The notes: generated by a model from the letters alone, not told the origin. Positions 1 to 11,981 are shown, counted from the first letter of the stretch. The stretch is DNA of 64,000 bases from Morella rubra (GCA_003952965.2 RXIC02000155.1:23547-87546); one strand, 5' to 3'. Numbers and translations are program-made.

Positions 1-544
1 TGTTTTTTTGGCTCAAATTATTCTCGTAGACAACTCAAGAGAATCGTAAGGCGAGATAAGTGCTTTTGTTCTCATTCTCTCTGATATGAAAAGTGAAACT
101 CAATCATAGAAAGGGGCCGGAGTTGGGTATGTGACTCCATGACACAAATATGAGGTGTAATTTTTGCTAATCATATTTCTTTAGTCACCTGGCTTTGTAG
201 GGTATTTTGATCTGCGTCACGTATAAGAGAAGAACGGGGTGCAGAAAAAGGCTAGGCAATAGGACTTATGTCAAGGCTATGAGGTGCTGAAACCAAAGCA
301 TTGGGACAACTTCATTTGATTGGTTGTCTCTGATTAAATACTTTTGGGTTCGAGTCTCATTGGTGTGGCTAGTTTCTTACAAGACTAAGAAAAAGTTCGT
401 CAGTTTTTAATTAATCTTCTTTCTTTGAAATAGTTCCAGCGTCAGTCTCTCTTATTTGGTTATTTTCCTCTTTAGTGACATTTCCTCTTTAGGAAAGTTT
501 AATCCGTAGAGGTTGTTCTTCACTGGTGAACAACACCTAACTCC
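1..544. other. left flank, no exon recognised
   Basis: No coding segment or repeat could be recognised here. It lies directly upstream of the first visible fimbrin exon and ends in a pyrimidine-rich stretch with TTGCAG at 561-566, so it is most likely intron sequence of the fimbrin gene whose earlier exons would lie left of the window. This is inferred from position only. Confidence 0.4.
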
Positions 545-566
545 TTGCCTCTGGCCCCACTTGCAG

Positions 567-1910
567 CATTTTTATGGCAACTCATGAGGTTTACCATGCT
601 CCAACTCCTAAAGAACTTGAGATCGCACTCCCAAGGTAAAGAGGGTAAAGAGATAAAAGATGCTGACATTCTAAACTGGGCAAACAACAAAGTGAAGAAG
701 GCGGGTAGAACCTCCCGAATTGAGAGCTTCAAGGTAATCCAGTAAACAATGGTCTTATTGTACAATCAGATTCTAACCTTCTACTGATGGTTTTTGTGTT
801 TAAATTAACTTTTTTGTTGCAGGATAAGACCCTTTCAAATGGGATTTTCTTTCTCGAGCTTCTTAGTGCTGTAGAGCCAAGGGTGGTCAATTGGAGTGTT
901 GTCACAAAAGGCGAAACTGGTAGGTCAACTTTCTTAATACTTCAGGTCCAGGACCAAATGAGAAACTTGCTGAGCTTGCACCTTTCTGGCATACTATTGA
1001 GCGTGAAAGAATTGATATGCATAAACTTGGTGAAATTTCTCACTACACATAATTGATGTTGCAGAGGAAGATAAGAAGTTGAATGCAACATACATAATAA
1101 GTGTAGCACGAAAGCTTGGTTGCTCCATTTTCTTGTTACCGGAGGATATTATAGAGGTAAGGTTATTTTGTACAATTGGATGTGTATATTTCGCCTCACA
1201 TTTGACACTATGCTGTGATGAAATAGAGGGTATCCACTGTCCATCTTTTTGGTCTAACTAGGTCACTTTACATCGGAACACATTTGGTAGTCATTTTTTC
1301 ATAATGGATTATCTCATTGTAATGCTAATCGGCCAACTCATTGTTCTGCACCTTTCCAGGTTTATTTGAAGAAAAGTTTGCTAGATGACAAAACACATGA
1401 ATTTGTTTTGCAATGCTTATATTTCTTAATAGATGTTCCAAATTAAACTTTAAATTATCCTTTTTGAATAAAGGGAAAAGAAGTATATTAGTTGTTGCTG
1501 GGTTGACTTCTTCTGGGGTATAGCTGTATAGGCGATCAGGGTCCAGTGAGACTGCATTCTGACATTAAATGTAAAAATGAGCATCTCTTAACTAATTTCT
1601 AATTTTGTTGCCATCTGTACCATAATGACAGGTAAACCAGAAAATGATCCTTATCTTGACGGCAAGTATCATGTATTGGAGCCTACAGCAACTAGCAGAG
1701 GAGTCGGAGTCAAACCCTGCTGAAGACAGTAGCACTGCTGATGCATCCCCTGCAGCTTCAACTGAGGGTGAAAGGGAAACAGCTTTCACTTCTGAGGTCT
1801 CAAATTTGGCCATCAACTGTGCTGCTTCAGATGCTGCTCTCTCCCAAGACGATGAAAAGGAGGAATCCTCTGATAAGGTTGAAGGAAAGGACAATCCTGA
1901 TGGAGAATGA
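567..1910 (+). CDS. fimbrin (plastin-type actin-bundling protein), C-terminal exons
   Basis: Four exons of a plant fimbrin are readable: about 567-733, 823-919, 1065-1156 and 1632-1910, with a TGA stop at 1908-1910. Splice phases agree at each GT-AG junction. The peptide carries the fourth calponin-homology domain, with hallmark strings [53 protein letters not shown] and [14 protein letters not shown], followed by an acidic Ser/Glu-rich tail of about 70 residues. Plant fimbrins have four CH domains in roughly 650-700 aa and cross-link actin filaments in the cytoplasm; only the last quarter is inside the window. A small in-frame duplication of Gly-Lys-Glu near 635-650 is unusual. All visible exons are open, so this copy could be functional if its upstream exons are intact. 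The sequence from 949 onward belongs to a tandem duplication. Confidence 0.85.
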
Positions 1911-2804
1911 CCTGAGATACAAGTCAATAGCAATTTTTTCCTTGGCTTCTTTATTTTTCATTTTTCCTCCTAAGATAATGGGGAAGAAAGTAATAGGCTG
2001 TAGTTAGCAATATTCGGTTGCTCATTGATTTTTTTCTTGTGCTCGTAAACCACAGAAGAAAAAGGTAAGAGTACTGTAAATTTTCTTTCTTTAACTAAAG
2101 GTTGCGGTCCTCGGGTATATTCTTTTTATTCAAATTACATTAATTCTGCTGAATAATATAGATTGAATTTTGAACTTTGAAGCTAAATTTGTGCATCCTT
2201 CTCGGTTTCATCCTTTTTGGTGTTAGTAGTATTGCACAATTATTCAGCAGTGCCGTGGAATGCCAAAGGAAAACTATAACTTGAATGGGATCCAGGATCT
2301 GTGGTGCATAGTCAAAACTAGAAACTCATACTCCGGATAGGGTTGATGGATCGAGAACTTTATTTCTGAGTTGTGCAGTTCTGATAATTATGCACGAGTA
2401 AAAAGGATGCAAATGGTTTCCTTCCTCGAAGGAACACCTAATTGCTTGGCTAGAGAAAAGTTTTCGGGAGCCTGCATGGTCGTGGCACTCTGACTTTGGG
2501 GAAAACATTAGTCGTTTTAGCACTCCTGTTCCGGGGCATCTCTTTCTCTGAACAGAGATCAGTGTCATTAGTTATCTCTCTTTTTACTTTCTCACTCACT
2601 CTTATAAAACTTTTAACTATTTTTTCTTTGAATCCAATAAAACTCTAATCTAACTTAATTTTCACAAAATTCCTAAAATTTCCAAAAAATCTTGGTTTAC
2701 AAACATGACACTCTCATCAATCTACTTGCTTACCCAAAACAAATCTACCCATTTGCTGACACTATAAAAAAATGTTTTTTATATACCATAACAAAAAGAA
2801 TTGT
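1911..2804. other. 3' flank of fimbrin, intergenic spacer with a MITE-like insert
   Basis: This is the non-coding spacer between the convergent fimbrin and BTB gene ends. It contains the presumed fimbrin 3' UTR and, at about 2510-2712, a small AT-rich element described separately. No open reading frame here looks like a gene. Confidence 0.6.
2510..2712. mobile_element. MITE-like element, GTTTGCAAAA-end family (copy 1)
   Basis: The right end reads TTGGTTTACAAACATG, an inverted version of the GTTTGCAAAC ends seen elsewhere in this window. The interior string around 2640-2680 (CCAATAAAACTCTAATC and following) matches the interior of the element at 26374-26695. The left end is degraded (GTCGTTTTAGCAC here). 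The same insertion sits in the second copy of the duplication at about 6508-6716, so it predates the duplication. Confidence 0.5.
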
Positions 2805-4885
2805 CTATAAATCTACATTCTCTCTTTCTTGTTTGCAAGGCACGAGGACAGAGGTAGGGGGGGATACAAGTGATCTGGGACCATCATCGATATCATCCTT
2901 AGGAGTCCCATCAGATTTTTCCCGTTCAGCAACAAGCATAAGCATCTCAAGGCGCTTGTCAAAGAGTAATGCACTCTCATCTCTCTCGTCAAGCTCAGCA
3001 GCTTCAGCTTCAAGCCATTTTTCTCGTAAATCATCAAGAAGATTTGCTTGGTCTGTATTGACAATAGCTCCTGGAGCACTAGGAGCAGTGGTGCGAAGTG
3101 AGGAATCTCCAGATGGTGGTGGCAGTGTCAGCAGCATTGCTCGGAATTCCCATGTATCAGCAAATGTCTCAAAATTACATGCTATTGTGTCCAGACAGTA
3201 CTCCCGTATTTTAAGAACGCCATACCTATACAAAATTTAACCACTCAATATTCTTATAGCGACATTTGAGATTAAGGCTAATAAGGTATTAAGTGCTTTA
3301 CTCATCAACGATGTAGACAAGCTCATTTGCCATGATCTATGCAGCAATTAATTATATTTGAATCAGCAAGTCCTTTATTGTCAAGGCATGTAGAGACATT
3401 TTAATCCCCTAGTTCCTTTTGTGTACTTCAAAATGTATAAATGGTGATAATGATTGTATTAAGCCCAGTCCAAAGAGGTCTTAAGCTATGATGCGGTCCC
3501 AGGTACTGTCTGTTTCTTCCAGGTAGAGCCTAATAAGGAATCGCACAAGAAGATAAAATCCACTGTGGAGGCTAGAAAACTGCTAGTAGATAATGTCAGA
3601 ACTAGAAGAGTATCCTATAAGGCCAGGTGCTAGTGACAAACGATACTCTTAAAACTCTAAAAAATACTGCGATGGGCCACAAATGCAGCACTTCGTAAGA
3701 AGATAGTAATTCAGACCTGTACCCAAAGCCTCCACCAAAGATCTAAGAAATCATCAGCTGACCCTACTCTAGCTACTGACAAAATATCTACGGAAGAGCA
3801 AGGAAATAAAGAGATAATAAGAGATGTACATGTCTGATAATATCAACCAATGACACAACTCCGCAGGTGAGACCATTTCCAGGTGCGGCAAAAGTACATC
3901 CGCTACAGCACGTTTAAGAGGAAATAACAAGTATCTAGAAGCCGCATCAAAAATTTCCTCAGCCTGTTCAATTAATGGGAGTATTAGAACCTCCAAAAGA
4001 AAATATTTTTGCTACAAGTAGCTCTGGTTCATATCTTTAATACCTGATCTGGGTCTATATCCTTCAAACCGTCAGTGTACCTGAATCACCACAAAGGAGT
4101 GAAAATAAGTTACACAGCAATCAACTCTGGCACTGATCACCACGCAATCATGTGAAATGGTCTCAATCATAATAAAGGTTGATGCAAACTTCTTTTCCCC
4201 TCAAATGTGAATTCAATTGCTGAAATAACAAGAAAAATAGTGCAAGAAGATCCAGGCTGCGAAGAGATCTTTGGTTATAGGAACAACAGCATCTTTCCTG
4301 CATATTATCCTCTCACTAGTGTGATCTAAGTTCAGTATCTACATTAATCAGAATAGACTTACATATACTCAACCATTTTCTCAAATGCTTCAGTGCTCAA
4401 ATCATGTTCTTCAAGATACGGAAGGGTACCAACAGGTAATGCATCTTTTCCTTCATGAAAATCCTCCATACGAGATAATCTTGCTCTAAAGTATTCTGAC
4501 CTTGAGGCCAAAACCACTTGATGGCAACGAAAAGTCTTTTTAGCAACTCTTACACAAACATCTGCAAGATCTTCTAGAAAATCACTTATCTGTGTGTCTT
4601 GAATATGATATGATAATTCCTCAACACTATTATCTAGATTATTTTCCCTGGTGGAGTTGTTAAGGGAAATTTGAAGGATTTGATGCAAGGCAGCTGGAAG
4701 TCGATCTTCTTCAGGAAGGGACAGGCCCTGTAAAATGAAGCGTTTCTGTGAATTATCTACATCCCTTAGAGCTTTGTATTCTGCATATCTCTGGTGAATG
4801 AGCTCTTTCCCAAGGATCCTTTGCAACGATTCACATTTGCATACTTTGCATATTCTCACAAGATCCTCCATGTCATCTACTGCAA
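2805..4885 (-). pseudogene. truncated duplicate of the BTB/POZ-ankyrin gene (3' exons only)
   Basis: Four segments match the complete gene at 6809-10206: exon 5 at 2805-3225, exon 4 at 3830-3963, exon 3 at 4044-4080, and the 3' part of exon 2 at 4363-4885. The reading frames are still open. The copy stops abruptly at 4885 inside the codons for the first BTB domain, so the ankyrin repeats, most of the first BTB domain, the start codon and the promoter are all missing. It was created by the tandem duplication and cannot make the full protein. Loss of function here is by truncation, not point mutation, which suggests the duplication is fairly recent. Confidence 0.85.
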
Positions 4886-4946
4886 CGAATACCTATACAA
4901 AAAGGTTCTTAAAGGACAATCCTGAGATGGAGGCTATGACCTGGTG
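4886..4946. other. 61-bp filler at the tandem-duplication junction
   Basis: This DNA separates the two duplication copies and belongs to neither. It contains ATACCTATACAAAA (also at 3226-3239, a BTB intron-exon border) and AAAGGACAATCCTGA followed by GATGGAGGCTATGACCTG, which closely resembles the end of the fimbrin coding region near 1884-1912. It therefore looks like templated filler made from two nearby sequences. Confidence 0.75.
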
Positions 4947-5063
4947 CAGGACCAAATGAGAAACTTGCTGAGCTTGCACCTTTCTGGCATACTATTGAGC
5001 GTGAAAGAATTGATATGCATAAACTTGGTGAAATTTCTCACTACACATTAATTGATGTTGCAG

Positions 5064-5908
5064 AGGAAGATAAGAAGTTGAATGCAACATACATAATAAG
5101 TGTAGCACGAAAGCTTGGTTGCTCCATTTTCTTGTTACCGGAGGATATTATAGAGGTAAGGTTATTTTGTACAATTGGATGTGTATATTTCGCCTCACAT
5201 TTGACACTATGCTGTGATGAAATAGAGGGTATCCACTGTCCATCTTTTTGGTCTAACTAGGTCACTTTAAATCGGAACACATTTGGTAGTCATTTTTTCA
5301 TAATGGATTATCTCATTGTAATGCTAATCAGCCAACTCATTGTTCTGCACCTTTCCAGGTTTATTTGAAGAAAAGTTTGCTAGATGACAAAACACATGAA
5401 TTTGTTTTGCAATGCTTATATTTCTTAATAGATGTTCCAAATTAAACTTTAAATTATCCTTTTTGAATAAAGGGAAAAGAAGTATATTAGTTGTTGCTGG
5501 GTTGACTTCTTCTGGGGTATAGCTGTATAGGCGATCAGGGTCCAGTGAGACTGCATTCTGACATTAAATGTAAAAATGAGCATCTCTTAACTAATTTCTA
5601 ATTTTGTTGCCATCTGTACCATAATGACAGGTAAACCAGAAAATGATCCTTATCTTGACGGCAAGTATCATGTATTGGAGCCTACAGCAACTAGCAGAGG
5701 AGTCGGAGTCAAACCCTGCTGAAGACAGTAGCACTGCGATGCATCCCCTGCAGCTTCAACTGAGGGTGAAAGGGAAACAGCTTTCGCTTCTGAGGTCTCA
5801 AATTTGGCCATCAACTGTGCTGCTTCAGATGCTGCTCTCTCCCAAGACGATGAAAAGGAGGAATCCTCTGATAAGGTTGAAGGAAAGGACAATCCTGATG
5901 GAGAATGA
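5064..5908 (+). pseudogene. truncated duplicate of the fimbrin 3' end
   Basis: The two last fimbrin exons are repeated at 5064-5155 and 5631-5908. No upstream fimbrin exon is present, because the duplication starts inside the preceding intron. A one-base deletion near 5738 (GCACTGCGATGC against GCACTGCTGATGC in the other copy) shifts the frame of the last exon, so the acidic tail is no longer encoded in phase. This is a dead fragment. Confidence 0.9.
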
Positions 5909-6507
5909 CCTGAGATACAAGTCAATAGCAATTTTTTCCTTGGCTTCTTTATTTTTCATTTTTCCTCCTAAGATAATGGGGAAGAAAGTAATAGGCTGTA
6001 GTTAGCAATATTCGGTTGCTCATTGATTTTTTTCTTGTGCTCGTAAACCACAGAAGAAAAAGGTAAGAGTACTGTAAATTTTCTTTCTTTAACTAAAGGT
6101 TGCGGTCCTCGGGTATATTCTTTCTATTCAAATTACATTAATTCTGCTGAATAATATAGATTGAATTTTGAACTTTGAAGCTAAATTTGTGCATCCTTCG
6201 CGGTTTCATCCTTTTTGGTGTTAGTAGTATTGCACAATTATTCAGCAGTGCCGTGGAATGCCAAAGGAAAACTATAACTTGAATGGGATCCAGGATCTGT
6301 GGTGCATAGTCAAAACTAGAAACTCATACTCCGGATAGGGTTGATGGATCGAGAACTTTATTTCTGAGTTGTGCAGTTCTGATAATTATGCACGAGTAAA
6401 AAGGATGCAAATGGTTTCCTTCCTCGAAGGAACACCTAATTGCTTTGGTCTATTGGAAAAGTTTTCGGGAGCTGCATGGTAGGTGGCACTGTGACTTTGG
6501 GGAAGCA

Positions 6508-6716
6508 TTAAGGTCCCGTTTTTGAGCACTTTGCTGTTCGGGGCATTTCTTTCTTTGAACAGAGATCAATGTCTTAGTTTTCTCTCTTTTACTTTGCTCA
6601 CTCACTCCATAAAACTTTTACTATTTTTTTCTTTGAACCAATAAGACTATAAGCTAACTTAATTTTCACAACATTTCAAAAATCTCTAAAAAATCTTGGT
6701 TTACAAACATGACACT
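6508..6716. mobile_element. MITE-like element, GTTTGCAAAA-end family (copy 2)
   Basis: This is the counterpart of 2510-2712 in the right duplication copy. The left end is better preserved (AAGGTCCCGTTTTTGAGCAC), resembling the GGTCCTTTTTGCAAACC end of the element at 26374-26695. The right end is TTGGTTTACAAACATGACAC. Confidence 0.5.
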
Positions 6717-6808
6717 CTCATCAATCTACTTGCTTACCCAAAACAAATCTACCCATTTGCTGACACTATAAAAAAATGTTTTTTATATACCATAACAAAA
6801 AGAATTGT

Positions 6809-9800
6809 CTATAAATCTACATTCTCTCTTTCTTGTTTGCAAGGCACGAGGACAGAGGTAGGGGGGGATATAAGTGATCTGGGACCATCATCGATATCAT
6901 CCTTAGGAGTCCCATCAGATTTTTCCCGTTCAGCAACAAGCATAAGCATCTCAAGGCGCTTGTCAAAGAGTAATGCACTCTCATCTCTCTCGTCAAGCTC
7001 AGCAGCTTCAGCTTCAAGCCATTTTTCTCGTAAATCATCAAGAAGATTTGCTTGGTCTGTATTGACAATAGCTCCTGGAGCACTAGGAGCAGTGGTGCGA
7101 AGTGAGGAATCTCCAGATGGTGGTGGCAGTGTCAGCAGCATTGCTCGGAATTCCCATGTATCAGCAAATGTCTCAAAATTACATGCTATTGTGTCCAGAC
7201 AGTACTCCCGTATTTTAAGAACGCCATACCTATACAAAATTTAACCACTCAATATTCTTATAGCGACATTTGAGATTAAGGCTAATAAGGTATTAAGTGC
7301 TTTACTCGTCAACGATGTAGACAAGCTCATTTGCCATGATCTATGCAGCAATTAATTATATTTGAATCAGAAAGTCCTTTATTGTCAAAGCATGTAGAGA
7401 CATTTTAATCCCCTAGTTCCTTTTGTGTACTTCAAAATGTATAAATGGTGATAATGATTGTATTAAGCCCAGTCCAAAGAGGTCTTAAGCTATGATGCGG
7501 TCCCAGGTACTGTCTGTTTCTTCCAGGTAGAGCCTAATAAGGAATCGCACAAGAAGATAAAATCCACTGTGGAGGCTAGAAAACTGCTAGTAGATAATGT
7601 CAGAACTAGAAGAGTATCCTATAAGGCCAGGTGCTAGTGACAAACGATACTCTTAAAACTCTAAAAAATACTGCGATGGGCCACAAATGCAGCACTTCGT
7701 AAGAAGATAGTAATTCAGACATGTACCCAAAGCCTCCACCAAAGATCTAAGAAATCATCAGCTGACCCTACTCTAGCTACTGACAAAATATCTATGGAAG
7801 AGCAAGGAAATAAAGAGATAATAAGAGATGTACATGTCTGATAATATCAACCAATGACACAACTCCGCAGGTGAGACCATTTCCAGGTGCGGCAAAAGTA
7901 CATCCGCTACAGCACGTTTAAGAGGAAATAACAAGTATCTAGAAGCCGCATCAAAAATTTCCTCAGCCTGCTCAATTAATGGGAGTATTAGAACCTCCAA
8001 AAGAAAATATTTTTGCTACAAGTAGCTCTGGTTCATATCTTTAATACCTGATCTGGGTCTATATCCTTCAAACCGTCAGTGTACCTGAATCACCACAAAG
8101 GAGTGAAAATAAGTTACACAGCAATCAACTCTGGCACTGATCACCACGCAATCATGTGAAATGGTCTCAATCATAATAAAGGTTGATGCAAACTTCTTTT
8201 CCCCTCAAATGTGAATTCAATTGCTGAAATAACAAGAAAAATAGTGCAAGAAGATCCAGGCTGCGAAGAGATCTTTGGTTATAGGAACAACAGCATCTTT
8301 CCTGCATATTATCCTCTCACTAGTGTGATCTAAGTTCAGTATCTACATTAATCAGAATAGACTTACATATACTCGACCATTTTCTCAAATGCTTCAGTGC
8401 TCAAATCATGTTCTTCAAGATACGGAAGGGTACCAACAGGTAATGCATCTTTTCCTTCATGAAAATCCTCCATACGAGATAATCTTGCTCTAAAGTATTC
8501 TGACCTTGAGGCCAAAACCACTTGATGGCAACGAAAAGTCTTTTTAGCAACTCTTACACAAACATCTGCTAGATCTTCTAGAAAATCACTTATCTGTGTG
8601 TCTTGAATATGATATGATAATTCCTCAACACTATTATCTAGATTATTTTCCCTGGTGGAGTTGTTAAGGGAAATTTGAAGGATTTGATGCAAGGCAGCTG
8701 GAAGTCGATCTTCTTCAGGAAGGGACAGGCCCTGTAAAATGAAGCGTTTCTGTGAATTATCTACATCCCTTAGAGCTTTGTATTCTGCATATCTCTGGTG
8801 AATGAGCTCTTTCCCAAGGATCCTTTGCAACGATTCACATTTGCATACTTTGCATATTCTCACAAGATCCTCCATGTCATCTACTGCAATCTCTAGTCTG
8901 TCAGAATAGAAGAAGTGGATGAGGCTGTAAAGAGCAGGATACGATAACTTTTCCCTTGCAAATCTCACCTCCTTGCGGTTTTTCCACTCACTCTCAAACT
9001 TCCTTTTGAAAAATGATGACCGAGCACTCAAGATAACTCTGTGAGCTTCAACAGGTCTTCCTTGCACAAAAAATACAATGTCTGGAGGGAAGTGGTACAA
9101 ATTGGGTCCCCCGCTGGATGAAAGAGCTAGCCAGTCATATTACACTCTGAGTGTCAGATTTAAAAAGGCATAATTCAAGGATGGATGCAAAGTACAAAAT
9201 AGGAGGAGCAACTAAAGCCACCAATTTACTTTACGCTACTACAATAGAAGCTTTACTGCGATACTACCCTATTACACACCAAACTAATTTACCTTAAGCT
9301 AATAAAACAGAATCGCTTCCCCACTATTCCACCCCAAATTCATTTACCTTAAGCTGCTAATATAGAACTTTACCCCCTATAGTAGCCAAGTCCACACCAA
9401 ATTGTCGATACTCAGCAACTTAGTAACTGTAACAACCCGAATTTACAAACAATAATGCATCTGAAATCGAAACTTTAACCCATTATCCCCATTCCCATAT
9501 ACAACAAAACCCCTAATCGACAATCCAAGAAAATTTGACATTCTCAAAATTATACTGAGAAAAAAGTACCAGCAGTTGAAACTAACCCCCAATTCCCCCG
9601 TATGCAAAAAACCCACACCATCAATCCGTAAAATTTAACAGTTTCACCAAGCAAGACTCACCGAACAAAACAAAAAGGAGAGAAAGAAAGAATCATTGTA
9701 CCTGATATCTGAAATACGCTATTAGCCTGCTCCAAGTAGGCCCTATTCTCCCCACAACCCAAGAAAGTCTCTCTCATCGAGGTCTGCAACGGCCCGAGAG

Positions 9801-10206
9801 GCGGAGGCCTAGCCTCGAACGCCTTCAACAACTTCCTCACCTTCAAGTTCAGCGCCGCGTAGTGGCACCTGTCCCCGTCAAAGGTGTGCTCGGAGCATAT
9901 CGCCCCGCTCTCGAGCAACATCCTGGCAGCATCGAGGTGACCAGCGAGGCACGCATAGTAGAGGGCCACGGAGTCCCACTGGTCTCGAGCGTTGACGTTG
10001 ACACCGAACTCGAGTAGGTACTTGAGGCGGTCGACATCGCCGGCGCGAGAGGCCTCAAAAACGTTGCCGTTGGGGACCTTCTTGAGGGGTAAGGAGGTAC
10101 CGAAATCGGAGGGGTCGAGGTCTATGTCGTCCAGGTCGGTGTCGGTGACGGTCCGGGATGAGCTGAGGGTCGGGGGCATCATGGAAATGCGAGCTTTCTT
10201 ATGCAC
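6809..10206 (-). CDS. ankyrin-repeat and double BTB/POZ domain protein (At2g04740-like)
   Basis: Five exons join in phase: 10206-9702, 9126-8367, 8084-8048, 7967-7834 and 7229-6809, giving 618 codons plus a stop. Residues about 45-130 hold ankyrin repeats ([40 protein letters not shown]). A first BTB domain starts near residue 180 ([19 protein letters not shown]), and a second near residue 330 ([20 protein letters not shown]) is followed by a BACK-like helical part. The C-terminus is hydrophilic. Proteins of this type are putative substrate adaptors for CUL3 ubiquitin ligases; the target is unknown. The Arabidopsis homologue is At2g04740, of similar length. The exon-2 acceptor was placed at 9127/9126 because only that choice keeps the frame. 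A second start codon pair at residues 9-10 is possible. The 3' half lies in the tandem duplication; this is the only complete copy. Confidence 0.88.
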
Positions 10207-10247
10207 AGTTGAAGCTTTAGTAGGGTTTGGCGTGCATGGTGTTTGAG

Positions 10248-11466
10248 TTATGAGCTAGAGGAAGAAGACGAGAACAAGAGAGAGGTCGCCTGGGCATTTC
10301 TCGGAATGAATGTGGGAGGTTTACCGGTGTGTTTGGCATTGCGGGAAGGGGGCGGTTGCTGGGTGGAGGGAGATTTGTCGTTTTTATAGGTAGGGTAGAG
10401 GGACAATATCCTTATGGCCATGGGGGACATTTTTGTCCTAACGAGCTCGTTTCTTTTCCAATTTCCCATTATTTTATGGTAAGAAGATGATCATAACTTT
10501 TTGAAATTACGGTGTTGTTATTTTTTCTAAAATTTTGGGATGAAAATTTTCAGCAAAATAAATATATTTAAAATTTTTAATTTATATATATATATATTTT
10601 ATTTTTTTATAAATTTTAATATTTAAAAGATTCTCAAAATTTTAGGAATATTCATTAAAATTTTGACAAAAAAACATGTCCTGTATATAGCGTTCGTGTA
10701 TAAAAAATTTTAATAAAATTTTACTTTTACAAACACACACTTCAAAATTTTATTTTTAATTTTTATATCTCATTCATAATTCTAATACATCTCTTTTTTA
10801 ATACAAACACAAGATTTTATTAAAATTTTACATACAAACACTATAATAATGTGCAAATATTTTTTCCATTGTTTGGGTCATGAGTTCCATTTTATAAAAT
10901 TTTAATTTTTTAAAAAATTATGAACAATAAATTTGCAAAGAATCTGAAATATATAAATGTTTTATAACAATTTTGTTCTAATGAGGATTATGATCTTTCT
11001 AATTTTTATCTGAATTAAATGGTTTAAAGATAAATAAATATCATAAATAAATCTTATAATATTATTTATATTAATTATTAAGTATTAAGTATTTTTTTCT
11101 CTTAACATATGTGGACTGTTATAGTATTTAATATTTGTTGTATTTTTTTTTCACTCCAAGAAACTCGAATAAATGTTTCAATTCATAACACATAGAGTGT
11201 GCTTGACTAGATCGAATATAGATTAAGGTGGTTAAAATTTTAAGGTATTAGAATTAGTAAAAATGTGTGAAGAAATATGAAAAAATTGATAAAAAAAAAA
11301 AGTAAAAAATTGAGAAAATATAAATTTTATAATAATTAATAAAATTAAAAATGATAAAAACAAATGTCATGTATACATAAATAGCATTAAATAAACGTAG
11401 TACACCTGTAATATCACGAAGATATGTCGATAGGGGCAGAGTCTTAGACCTACAGGCCCATTAGTT
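10248..11466. other. BTB gene promoter side and AT-rich intergenic DNA
   Basis: The first ~200 bp are the 5' flank of the minus-strand BTB gene. The rest is strongly AT-rich with many AAAATTTT tracts, including a MITE-like element at 10684-10848. No gene was seen. Confidence 0.6.
10684..10848. mobile_element. small MITE with ~34 bp terminal inverted repeats
   Basis: The left end (TATATAGCGTTCGTGTATAA, then AAATTTTAATAAAAT) is the inverse of the right end (ATTTTATTAAAATTTTACAT, then ACAAACACTATAATA). The element is about 165 bp, AT-rich and non-coding. A TA target duplication is possible but cannot be distinguished from the AT-rich surroundings. Confidence 0.6.
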
Positions 11467-11920
11467 CCAGAAGTTAGGGGTGTTCACCGGTACCGGCGGT
11501 GGGCAGGTTAACCGCACCGGCACCGGTACCGGTACCGGTTCCAATTTCACCAAAAAACGGTGAAATTGGCGGTGGAGGTGACACCGCCCACCGCTGGGCG
11601 GGTCACCGCCAAAACCATCTTTTTTAAAAAAAAAAATTTTGCCACCATACGACGTCGTTTTGTTTTAAGAGTAAAACCTTTAGGCCTTAGGGTTCCCTCG
11701 CCCCCTGGCCCCCCTCATTTCCTTCACAGTTCGCTCACGCTCAGCCCCCCTGCCCCTCCCTCGACGGCTCGATCCTCCTTTCGCGTTTGCCCAATGCCCC
11801 TCCCGCTCGACGGCTTGGCCCTTTCTCTTTCACGGTGAACGCCATCTGGATTCTGGTCCGTCGAACTCTCCCTCACGGTAAGTCTCTCTCTCCCTCTCAG
11901 AATCTCTCTCTCGCTATCTG

Positions 11921-11921
<1 letters not shown>

Positions 11922-11978
<57 letters not shown>
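11922..11978. repeat. (TC)n microsatellite
   Basis: An almost pure CT dinucleotide run of about 57 bp inside a longer pyrimidine-rich tract (11880-11980) in the 5' part of the hAT element. It probably belongs to the leader of the transposase transcript. Confidence 0.95.

Positions 11979-11981
<3 letters not shown>

Larger units (their letters stand above)
949..4885. repeat. tandem segmental duplication, left copy (3.94 kb)
   Basis: This block is repeated almost base for base at 4947-8889 with an offset of about 3998-4004 bp. It runs from the second visible intron of the fimbrin gene through the last two fimbrin exons, the intergenic spacer and the last exons of the BTB/POZ gene, and breaks inside BTB exon 2. 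Most of the two copies differ by scattered single bases and a few 1-bp indels; the exception is about 2440-2690 (6440-6690 in the other copy), which is clearly more divergent. The two copies are separated by 61 bp of filler. Confidence 0.95.
4947..8889. repeat. tandem segmental duplication, right copy
   Basis: This is the second copy of the 949-4885 block. It carries a partial fimbrin 3' end and the 3' part of the BTB gene, which here is continuous with the complete gene to 10206. Relative to the left copy it has an extra T near 5049 in the fimbrin intron and lacks one T in the last fimbrin exon near 5738. Confidence 0.95.

Noticed and set aside
2692-3240. 182-codon plus-strand frame (and its duplicate at 6696-7244)
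   Set aside because: It is the antisense of the last BTB exon; the minus-strand frame has the conserved protein and correct splice sites.
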